From the NCBI RefSeq assembly GCF_910592395.1, contig NC_088320.1, positions 8,246,001 to 8,310,000 on the forward strand: a stretch of DNA of 64,000 bases, in the 5' to 3' direction. The notes under the pieces were generated by a model. It was not told the origin of the DNA. It ran no database searches and saw only the letters and a list, made by a program, of their open reading frames with translations. The DNA is from Lineus longissimus (taxonomy: Eukaryota; Nemertea; Pilidiophora; Heteronemertea; Lineidae). Positions 1 to 9,810 of the stretch are shown piece after piece. The stretch's first letter is position 1. Each line of letters begins with the position of its first letter. The translations under genes were made by a program, and so were the position numbers.

Positions 1-62
1 ATCGGAGGTTCTATGACGTCGAATCCATTGACTTCTTGCGACCAACTCCCTTCGAGGTTCTT

Positions 63-143
63 CACGTGACGTCACGTAAAAGAACATCTATAAGTGATCT
101 CTCCATCTTGCGTCTGCACATTCTGTGTCCTGCCAGCAACAAG
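63..143 (+). promoter_or_regulatory. Promoter and non-coding exon 1 of peptide gene, copy 1
   Basis: An E-box (CACGTG, 63-68) overlaps a perfect palindromic CRE (TGACGTCA, 67-74). A TATA-like TATAAG follows at 89-94, so transcription probably starts near 115-125. A short non-coding exon would end at 143 (AACAAG|GTAAGT, a strong donor). Intron 1 would then run to the acceptor at 1777, just before the signal-peptide exon. The block is conserved in copy 2 and in the inverted orphan copy. CRE and E-box usually mean CREB/ATF and bHLH-ZIP control; that part is inference. Confidence 0.5.
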
Positions 144-1787
144 GTAAGTTCTCCCTAAATTTCATAAGAGTGTCTAGAGCTCGTTTCGATATTCAGCGGG
201 TCACTTTTTACTGCACAAAATATTGGGCTAGGGGGAAGCAGTTTCATGAAAATTTTCGTAAAAAATAAAATGTGGCGTAATTGTTAAACGAATTCCAAAA
301 TGCATATTTCTAACACAATTTGGCTACATTTGACAAATTGTTCTGTAAATAGTTCACAAATGAATTGTGATCAACATACCACACAAATGGTATGTCATAA
401 GTCGGTTTAATGCTTAGAGTATTCAACATTTAAGGTCTCAGAGGCAAGAAGCCTTCCATCAGTCCAGGCTTACACTGTATTTTCTAATAGCTCATGCAAG
501 ATATCAGTACTGTACTGTGTGTCCAACTCCACATCTTTTTTTTCGTTTAATCTTTTCACGTCAAAAAGTATATCCTTCTTGCACGTCTAGAGTACCAATG
601 GTGATTTTGATACATTAATAAATCCGTTAGTGTTCTCTTGGCCAATTACTAGTAAATTTGATGAAAAAAAGTACGATTTAGATTTTAAAATAACCAATAA
701 CTTTGAACCAACTGATCCTTATCCATGTGATATCATCATGTGTATTTTTAATTTGTCGCTGGCAAGATGTCTACGATTGAATATTCTGTGCGAGTAAGGT
801 CTTCATTTGCCTGCCCCGACTCACCACACAACAACATGCAGACAGTCACTGGTAACTACATTCAGGCGTCCAACTGATGTTATAATAATCACCCCGGAGA
901 ATCAAAATCCTGAACTCCGGGCATTACATCCAAATCCAGGTTCCGAGTCATCTCATATTATTCCTGAGTGCCAAGTCCCTCGATCGTGCGTCCAGGAAAA
1001 CCGCACTTCCTTGCTGCTAAAGATGCGATAAAGTTATGATTCAAGGCATTCGGATTGTGGGATCTTGGGGAACACGATCGTTGAAGTTTCACATTAAAGG
1101 TTCCGTCCGATTGGCTGCATGCAATAAGTGAAAAGCTTTATCTTGTTAATGCTTGCTTTACGATATTTTGCTTCGTCACACCGCCCAAACAGAGATATTG
1201 TGCTTGAAGTCAGTCCATAGCAGGCCAAAAGCTCAACATGTAGATCCGAATGTACGCGTCAGTTAAAACCACCATATTTAGGTATGCCGTGGACAATCCA
1301 TTTGCGATGAAACCATTTTGGGCTTGGAACTCAGGAATACCAGATGACTCGGAACCTGGACTTGGCACACAATGCCCGGAGTCCCTGCGGTGCGTCCCTT
1401 TGGCTCGGTCAAAGGAATACCAACCATTCATTAGAATTATAAGGCTGTCCTAAAAAAAAGGCATGATAAAAGCTACCTCAAACGCTGCTAAATGCCATAA
1501 CCTAAAAATGTATCTTCTATTGATATGCCCTGCTTGTAAAGTGACCGTCATCAAGTTGTTTAAGCGTTCATACATGGAACTATACTTATGATACAGGCGC
1601 CAGATCAACTGCCATGGTCACTCTCACCCTTAAGTGACCGTCTTACAGTGCAGAGTTGCCGATTGATTGTTTGGTTCGAATCTCTTCCCAGCCAATTTGT
1701 AAGTGTTCAATTAAATTTGTAACTTTTTCATTTACATCACTATTTAGTGTCTAGCAACGAGTGTTTCTCTTTTTCAGACTAGAAAAA

Positions 1788-4700
1788 ATGAAGTTCTCTG
1801 CTATTTTCCTTTTGGCTGTCATAACCCTGGTCACCATGATGACGGTTGCCGGTAAGTCATCGAACACTAGGCGAGTTTCAAAAAGTAAAATCTATCAAAC
1901 ACTTTTATTTCACACTTTAATGAGTATGTGAAAAAAACATTTTCAACTGATATCTTTGAACATTAATTGTGTCTTGTATAGCTGTTGATGAGTACAATAA
2001 AACGTACGGGCATAAACGATTTTAACCATACAGATCCTGAGTACGGTAAGTGTTCTTTCCTAGGACGGAACAATAGATTTCAAGCGAAAACCTACAAACG
2101 TTTGCTCATGAAGTCCTCACAAAAGCAACGCAACATCCCGATTAGATAAAGACATCTGTTGTTCTTAAGAATGCATACCTCTATTTATCACTGCTGTAAT
2201 ATATGTACATGTACATTTCTGACATTTACTTTTAAAACCTCAGTGTTCGCCAAATTTATAGCAGTTAATGGCCGCATTTGAAAAACGTCCCTTTTCGCAT
2301 TGTTCTGTTCCTGCTGTACAAATACTGTTGTTCTGAAACTAAATTTTCTCAACTACCATAATAGAAGAACGATTTCATTCATCTGAAACTTGCATTAAGG
2401 AATACGTTGTTAGGTTACACTAACATTTAATCGGCAGACACGTCGATTAAAGGGCTGCGCATCTACCTAAACTTTAGGTTAATCTTCCTACCTTGAACTC
2501 ATCTTGGCTGGCTTAACTAGAGAAAAATCCGCAGAGAAAGATTTATCTGCCAGCAGAAGTGAAAATCAGCATATCCGACGTAGTATTACCGCTGATAACC
2601 GTGTAAAGAAGAATTCCTGCACGAATGCTACGGTGGCTTGGAAAGGACATGGTGATTTTTTTTCAGTGACGAAGGTTTTTTTTATCTCAGGCGCCTGACT
2701 TATAACTCAGTCACCTGACTTAGTTGCTCAGTCGCCTGACTTACGAAATGACGAAGTTTTGTTTTATCTCAGGCGCCTGAGTTACTAAGTCAGGCGTCTG
2801 ATAAAAAAACCCTCGTCATTGAAAAAAAAATCAACATGTCTTTTCCCAGCCGCCGTAGAATGCAGACATGTATATATTAAAAACATTGATTCATGGATCG
2901 AGGCCAGCTCGAAAGAGTTTAACAAAAACCGAGTACCTTTCACGTTTGAAAACTAATGTAAAGTAATGCATTATGCGGGGCTACTATTAATAGCGATCGG
3001 CTTCTGTCTTTTTGTGCAACTTTGCAAAAACTACTGAACAAAGTCTACATAAATAATGTTGAGGTAAACCTAGTAACTTCATTTGTTTTCAGTTTTTTAT
3101 AAAAGCTACTGAACAAAAACTTATAATTCAAAGTATAAACTTGTAATGTCATCAATATATACAACTTCATACAGCTTTGCTTCGTAAAAAAACTTGGTCC
3201 AATAGCTGTTCGCGCCTAAATTGTGAATTGACTGACTCTAGTCAGAAAAGTAGTTAAGCTTATAGTGAATGACCAGTGAATTGTTACCTTAATTCATAAT
3301 GTGTATAGGAATGAAACTGATTTCTTTTGTTGGATTTGGGTGTAACCCGTTTGTGTATATGTTAGTTGTTGTGTTTAGAAATTGTTAGTCTTGTTCCAGC
3401 TGTGCCATAGTGTAGAATGTTTTTTTGTGCAGTTGCAATATATATGATTTTATCTTGAAGAATATACAGTCCTATTTTGTGAACTATCGTTATTTATCAA
3501 CTATTTCGAAACCCAGAAGTATTAAGGTAGCAGGAAGGGTTGGGCGTTTGTGGTTTCTGAGTCTGAGGGGGTTGGTGTCTGTTGACTGTGCTTTAAGAGA
3601 GACCAGGCATGGCGCCAGTCCCTCTTAAAGCACAGTCAACAGGCATGGCGCCAGTCTCTCTTAGCACAGTCAACAGGCATTTGGTCTCAGTATTTGGGTA
3701 AGTACAGAATCAAGGCAGCTCAGAGAGCAATGATTGAACGATGCTGTGGACAAGTCCAAGGATACTGCATCAGTCACGACCAACTTCTCATCAGAAAGCG
3801 TCACCACCAGCATATTCAATGTTCAGTTCCAACCTGTACCAGTCCAATGCACGCCTGTCATGGTCAGCAGTGGTCAGCTTAGCGCGATATGGAACATTCT
3901 TCCGAAACTCAAGCGAGGGAAGTCTGCTCATTAGCATATCTCGCGCACTGTTCCTTCTTGTCAAACATCGTAGTGAAATCGTAATGGAAAACGTCTGGCA
4001 TTGCGCCAGACATTGAGACTAATAAGTGAAGAACTAATAGGTAAAGAGACTCCGGTGACGTACACATATATTTTATACAATCAAAAATGCCCTCAAAAGA
4101 GAACATGGAATGATTATTTTATTGATATTTCCTACTATATACCTTCCAATAATCACTTTATACAAATAGATCGGCGTTAGGTCGCATGCTTTTCTTTCCT
4201 GGTGACACTATAAAGCAAAATAGTTGCAACCCCGTAAATGCGCTATAAGTCCAATAATAAGTGACGGTGACCCGTTATAAATGTTTCGCCAGCTTCGCTT
4301 TTTTGCCGCTACGCGGCGCTTTGGGCCCTTGCGTCGAGCCCATTCAATAGCATAATGAGAGATGAATCAAATTTTCGTAATTTTCTCGAAAATTGACAAA
4401 GATGATTGCTCCAAACATTTTAACAATCACATACCAGTATTTTTCCTAAACGCTCAAACGCTCATGAGTGTTTTTTACTAAATTCCTTATCGGGTGAGAC
4501 TAATGCATTTTGTTCTGTTTCAGAAGCATTCCCGGCCGCTGATGATGCCGAATCCCTCGTAAAACGAGAGTGGTCGTGAGTACACTATTATACCATCTTA
4601 GTCAATTATGCAATCATTATCTGGCATAGTGTTCTCAGTATTAAAACAACCTGGAAAACACACGAGATCTTTGGTAAATCTTTCTAAGGGTCACATCCAT

Positions 4701-7700
4701 GAATTTGTTGTCTAAAATGTCGGGTAAGTTCACATACATGTTTCCTCACGTATACCGTCTTCCTATACCGCTAAGACAAAATAACAGTGTCCATACATTG
4801 GGTGGGGTATGTAATAGGGCTCACCACATGCGGAGCAGTTTTTCTTTGCCCACGTGATGAATGGGCATTGTCCATTTGCTCCGCCTCGGTTACACCATGA
4901 ATAAAGACCAAACACGATTGTCTGTTAATACAATCCATTCAATTCATTTAAAATCCCATCAACCAATGGTAGTTGACTGCAAGTAGAGGTTGTCTCTGGT
5001 CTGTGCCACGATCTGAGTTAATCAGCCCAATCCACTAGGCCTAACCTTTGTATTAGGTAGGCGAGGTATTCATCACTTCGGGGCTCTTAAATATGGTGCC
5101 CAAAGACGGTATACGTGAGGAAACGGTAGTTGATAAAACTTGGAATCAGTGAAACCATGTAACCTGTGCTAAACCATGGAATCAGTCCTAAAATTGCATA
5201 AAAACATGAAATAATGCCATTGGAACCTAAGGTGGTTACGAATCAATATTTGGAGCTTATTTTTACATGATCAGATCAGAATTTGACGGTAGTTTAGAAA
5301 TCAGTCGCATTTCCGATTCAACAATCTATATTTTAGAACAACCCAGAAGTATTAAGGTAGCAGGAAGGGTTGGGCGTTTGTGGTTTCTGAGTCTGAGTGG
5401 GTTGGTGTCTGTTGACTGTGCTTTACGAGAGACTAGGCATGGCGCCAGTCTCTCTTAAAGCACAGTCAACAGGCATTTGGTGTCAGTATTTGGGTAAGTA
5501 CAGAATCAAGGCAGCTCAGAGAGCAATGATTGAACGATGCTGTGGACAAGTCCAAGGATACTGCATCAGTCACGACCAACTTCTCATCAGAAAGCGTCAC
5601 CACTGTTGAAGTGAGCTGCACTGCTCCACCTTCAAACTAAGACGAGTTCTTGTCCTTTCCCAGACCGATGGAAGATCTGGGACGAACTAACAATGCAGCA
5701 GGAGTGAACAGCCTCTAGTTTATTGAAAACAAGAACTTGGATTGATGATGAGTCGGACTATCTAGTATCGAGCCGGAAATCCGTACCTTCCACTTAATTG
5801 GACAGCTATTCCAGAACTGTCTGAAACATGTTAAAATACACGTACATATAATATTAGATCGCCTAGCAACTGCTCACAAACAAATGGTCAAAGCGTAATA
5901 ATTAATGACATTATCTGGCTAGGCCTATGCTGTACTTATACATTACGCCTTGAGAATGTATGCATGCACGTGTACACTTTGTATATACGAGGACTACTGG
6001 GAGGCCTAATGTTGTTGACTTGACATAAGAACGTCGGAACTACACACCCAATATTATAATATTACAGAGCAGGTCTCTGTAACACCACCAGCATATTCAA
6101 TGTTCAGTTCCAACCTGTACCAGTCCAATGCACGCCTGTCATGGTCAGCAGTGGTCAGCTTAGCGCGATATGGAACATTCTTCCGAAACTCAAGCGAGGG
6201 AAGTCTGCTCATTAGCATATCTCGCGCACTGCTCCTTCTTGTCAAACATCTTAGTGAAATCGTAATGGAAAACGTCTGGCTTTGCGCCAGACATTGAGAC
6301 TAATAAGCGAAGAACTAATAGGTGAAGAAGTTCTACTTGCGCGAGACTGCTGTGATAAAATTATCATTGCAGAGACTCCGGTGACGTACACATATATTTT
6401 TTACAATCAAAAATGCCCTCAAAAGACGACATGGAATGATTATTTTATTGATATTTCCTATTATATACCTTCCAATTATCACTTGATACAAACAGATCGG
6501 CGTTAGGTCGCATGCTTTTCTTTCCTGGTTACACTATAAAGCAAAATAGTTGCAACCCCGTAAATGCGCTATAAGTCCAATAATAAGTGACGGTGACCCG
6601 TTATAAATGTTTCGCCAGCTTCGCTTTTTTGCCGCTACGCGGCGCTTTGGGCCCTTGCGTCCAGTCATACCTCGCCTCCAGTGTACATTACTGATCTCCC
6701 AAATATGGGCATGCACGTCACGACACGCCCACCACGCACCCATAATATGCACCAATCAGCGCTCCGCTTACTACGCCACCACACGGGGCCTAATTGAACT
6801 ACGGAGCGGTGTGATCATACAGGATTGAGTACATCATGCAGTACCGGCTGGCACTTATCCGTACATAATCTTAAGCATGACAAGAAACGTATAAGAGGAT
6901 TTATTACCGAAGGTTTTAGCCGGGTTTGGAGATGAAAAATGAGAACGAATTCACGGTGAGCGATTTCGTACATTTTCATGTACACATCGGGATGTAGAGA
7001 TATTTTCGTGATGTCACCAGTTCTAAGCGGACACATTTTTTAGTGATTCCCGAGTGCATGTTTGTCCTATCTACCAAGCTTAATCAGAGCATCATATATA
7101 CAAAATGATTCTTCTAATAAAAACGTATTATTTTAGTATATGGAATACAAAACAATCACAAAACCTTTCTTTTGCTTTCATTGAAAGAAATCATTAGATA
7201 TTTGCAATTGCAATTGAATATAAGTTTTTTTTAACGACAACAACGCATTTCAAATGCATTCCATGATGACGTCATCCTCCACAAAAAGGTGGTTTCTGGA
7301 ACTACTGGCAAATTGCTATCAATAAAGTCAGCTGGGACGAGATTGGCAGTTGGAAGGGTAATATGTAAAGTCAAGGACTTGGTGAGCCCCCCTTTAGGTC
7401 GGGGGAGCACCCCCGAACCCCCCTACGATAGCGTAACGTTTTTACCCAGTACAATGGAGGGGAAACCCCCCCCCCCCCCCCCCCCCCCCAAACCCCCCAT
7501 GTTGGGACCATCCATAGTTCCTTCCGACACATTTTTGTTTTGGTAATGTAATACATTGTGATTATCCTTATTCACGGGAATCGGGCGTTTCCAGTGATAT
7601 ACGACACAAATGGGTTGTCCTCATGAATTCACTTTGGAAACGCATTTTAAAATAGATGTTACGTCATCATCGCGTACATTTGGGAAAAACTCCCTAACGA

Positions 7701-9810
7701 GACCGGAGCAGACGGCTGAAAGTAGTTTATTTATTGGCCGCTAGGGTGCAGAATGTCGCTCACCCGAATTTTTCACGCAACTATAGCTAAATAGAGCTAG
7801 TTCTAGTTTGTGATTCATTTTTATACTTCAGATTTGGGCAGTAGACCAAAATAACTTAGTCGTCAGTGTGGTTTTAAGCTGGAAAAACGTATTTGTTTTT
7901 CTTAAAGTGCCTTTTTTGGACGGGTGTGTGCGATTGTTTTGTTTATGTCACGTGACCTCGACAATGTCGACACAAAATTGAAATAAACCACCCTTTTCTG
8001 TCATTATTTAGGACGGATATTTCTCTAATAAAAATATTAATATAATTGGCCAATTTCTTAGGCATATGTAGCGAATTCCCATGAAGATTTAAATTAATTT
8101 AAATTTAATTTAAATTAATTTCAACCAATGGGATAGCAACCACCACCGGAAGATCGCGGAGAAATCGTAAACTCAACGGAGTTAATTCAGAAAAAAACCA
8201 AAAAAATTGTTTGTAGGATATACAATAGTTACTCTCTTTATTTCTCATCATTCATTATATACTCCCGCACACACGTGTATCTTAAGAGCCCCTCCTAAAG
8301 GGGGGCTTATAAATTGTGGAAGGAACGCACCCGATTTCACGCGGTTCTTGCACAGTGATTCCACGGTTTAGTACTGACTATTCCATGGTTTAGCACAGGT
8401 TACATGGTTTCACTGATTCCAAGTTTTATCAACTACCTGAGGAAACAGAGTAATACCCGGAAGTTTAAGGTGAAAGACGGGACCCGTCGTGGAGATCCGT
8501 GCATGATAATATATGCAAGTTCTATTGAATGCTTGTACCTTCGGAAAAGCATCCAATTGTCGATGAAAACTTAAATGTGTCATTGGCGTTTATCTCCAAT
8601 TTGATATCACGAGCGGGCAATCATATGAAAAAAATATCGTCAACCGACATCAAGTCTTTCTTTTATGCATTCAACACCACTAGATGCTTCTTGATGAGCA
8701 ACGATTCGCTACAATACAGGGGGTTATCCCCGACAATCAGCACCCGTGTGTAAAAGGCTCTGCCGCATGTGCCTACTAATATACTCTGGATTCTCAACAA
8801 TGTGAGACCGGTTCATTAATTTGAGGTATGACCGCCCCCAGTATGATATATGTATGCATTGAACATGCCAAGGTCCCTCCATACTGAAAAACTTGTTGAT
8901 CTTCAGGTTGTGGTATTGAGTGATTGACAGGGGTTGGCTTTGGGAATTAACTGATCATTAGTGACCTAACCACTGTCAGTGATGATAGTGTGGTGAATCT
9001 ACGTCCCTGTCTATTAGCCTTGGTCTATTGGCAGTGAATCTTCAATAAAAAATAGCATTGATTAAGTGAAATCGTTATGGGACTGGCACTCTAAACTCTT
9101 TCCATGAGATTGATGCAAAGGCGAGTGACATGAACACTAGACAATATTGGTGTCGCCCACCCAGTGTCCATCCCGATTGAACAATGTTGAATTGCATCCA
9201 TCGACAATCACTGACAATGCGCACAATATTAACGGGTGCTTGGTCTACCTATCCAGAAACGGTCTTATATCGATGAGTCTAGAGTAGCGACTACATTATC
9301 ATTTAAATAAACTGTCTCTATCTATGTGGACATTGCATTATCGTTTTTAAACATTTGAATGCTTTTTCCCCTTTCCAGAAGATTCTTTAACACTCCCACC
9401 CTGAACAATATTGATAGGAACGTTGAGAAAATAATGAAAACAATAGTAAGCATTTTCAAACAAAGCATATTCGACCCGGATAATCAATTGGCCAACTTGG
9501 ATAGAATCATCCATGCCCACCAACCGATCTCTGATATATACACTGCATCATCAATTACCGATGTACATTTGATATTAATTTAATAGCCACGCCGTTTGTT
9601 TTGGTGTTCGTGTGTTCAGTGATGCTGCGCATGGTACTTCATCACCACTGATGTGTGTGAATTTCTAGAGATTGAAACACATTTTGATTAACGTCACGTG
9701 CATCCATTGCATACCAAGTTCATGTACTTTCAGATGTTTGCAACCAAGATACAATATATTCTTCTTGAATGCGTTTTCTTTCTACCTTGCAGACTGGGGA
9801 GGGCAAGTAG
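1788..9810 (+). CDS. Secreted peptide precursor, copy 1 (five coding exons)
   Basis: Coding exons are 1788-1851, 2034-2045, 4524-4575, 9379-9445 and 9793-9810, each bounded by AG and GT, with phases 1, 1, 2 and 0 that keep one frame to a TAG stop (70 residues). Residues 1-21 form a signal peptide (starts MKFSAIFLLAV, ends TVA). Residues 22-40 are an acidic propeptide rich in Asp, Glu and Ala, ending LVKR, a dibasic processing site. The mature part starts EWS at residue 41, has no cysteine, and includes a Lys/Arg-Ile-rich stretch that could form an amphipathic helix. It ends Gly-Lys, possibly an amidation signal. This is the layout of secreted defence, venom or regulatory peptides; I do not recognise the family. 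If the donor at 9446 is not used, the frame stays open to 9583 and the product is longer. The first three coding exons are the safest part. No AATAAA was seen after the stop. Confidence 0.55.
2034..2045 (+). other. 12-nt coding microexon of the peptide gene, copy 1
   Basis: Twelve bases lie between an acceptor (CATACAG) and a strong donor (GTAAGT). They add four codons (Asp-Pro-Glu-Tyr) without changing phase, and place an Asp directly after the predicted signal peptide. The same 12 bases and both splice sites are identical in copy 2 at 18,628-18,639. Without this exon the flanking exons still join in frame, so it could be skipped. Confidence 0.5.
2628..2858. mobile_element. Fold-back MITE, copy 1
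   Basis: The 231-bp element starts CTACGGTGGC and ends GCCGCCGTAG, flanked by AATG on both sides (2624-2627 and 2859-2862). The arms are inverted over about 60-70 bp, including a TTTTTTATC-AGGCGCCTGA block. The whole could fold into one long hairpin. No coding capacity. Confidence 0.75.
3513..4334 (+). mobile_element. Short copy of a non-coding element (CCAGAAG...TTGCGT), only in unit 1
   Basis: Unit 2 has the empty site (CGAAAC|CGAGCCC near 20,100), so this 822-bp copy inserted after the duplication or was lost precisely from unit 2. No target duplication is visible. The 3' end has a small hairpin (GCCGC-TAC-GCGGC) about 20 nt before the terminus, a feature of rolling-circle (Helitron-like) elements, but the typical TC and CTRR ends are missing. 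Compared with the longer relatives at 5,341 and 21,109 it lacks the solo LTR and about 43 bp near 4,045. Confidence 0.65.
4740..5124. mobile_element. 385-bp MITE, unit 1
   Basis: Inverted ends GTTTCCTCACGTATACCGTC (4740-4759) and its complement (5105-5124) bound 385 bp without an ORF. I found no convincing target duplication. The 3.3-kb element begins at the next base. Confidence 0.7.
5341..6661 (+). mobile_element. Long copy of the CCAGAAG...TTGCGTC element, unit 1
   Basis: Same family as 3,513-4,334, nested in the 3.3-kb TIR element and itself interrupted by a solo LTR at 5,604-6,084. Short open frames inside are not convincing genes. It includes the 64-nt hairpin at 5,409-5,472. Confidence 0.65.
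5604..6084 (-). mobile_element. Solo LTR (481 bp), unit 1
   Basis: On the minus strand it begins TGTTACAGAG and ends CTTCAACA, the TG...CA rule of LTRs with inverted TGTT/AACA tips. It has a TATA-like TATAAG (5935-5940, read on minus) and an AATAAA (5719-5724, read on minus) in LTR order. CCAC flanks both sides (5600-5603, 6085-6088). The related short copy in unit 1 shows the uninterrupted site (CGTCACCACCAGCATATTC). This is the scar of an LTR retrotransposon, Gypsy- or BEL-like; no internal region remains. Confidence 0.8.

Larger units (their letters stand above)
5125..8437. mobile_element. 3.3-kb TIR transposon with 9-bp target duplication, unit 1
   Basis: The ends start GGTAGTTGATAAAACTTGG and are inverted perfectly over 58 bp (5125-5182 and 8380-8437). 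Both sides carry TGAGGAAAC (5116-5124 and 8438-8446), a 9-bp target duplication that points to a Mutator-like or similar DDE element. I see no transposase, so it is non-autonomous or gutted. Inside are the element at 5,341-6,661 with its solo LTR, a long C-tract near 7,470-7,490, and an AT-rich palindrome near 8,088-8,120. Sequence between 8,437 and 9,379 holds nothing I recognise. Confidence 0.8.

Noticed and set aside
1640-1700. B-box-like GGTTCGAATC near the end of intron 1
   Set aside because: No A-box at the right distance and no cloverleaf; the unit 2 copy has lost the B-box. Not called as tRNA.
6815-7036. 73-codon minus frame identical in both units
   Set aside because: It lies inside the 3.3-kb transposon with no recognisable domain; identity is explained by duplication.
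7289-7546. Proline-rich frame
   Set aside because: Created by the C-tract; length differs between the two units.
8529-8753. Conserved 74-codon frame in both units (also 24,299-24,523)
   Set aside because: Similarity only reflects the recent duplication; no splice sites, motif or signal.
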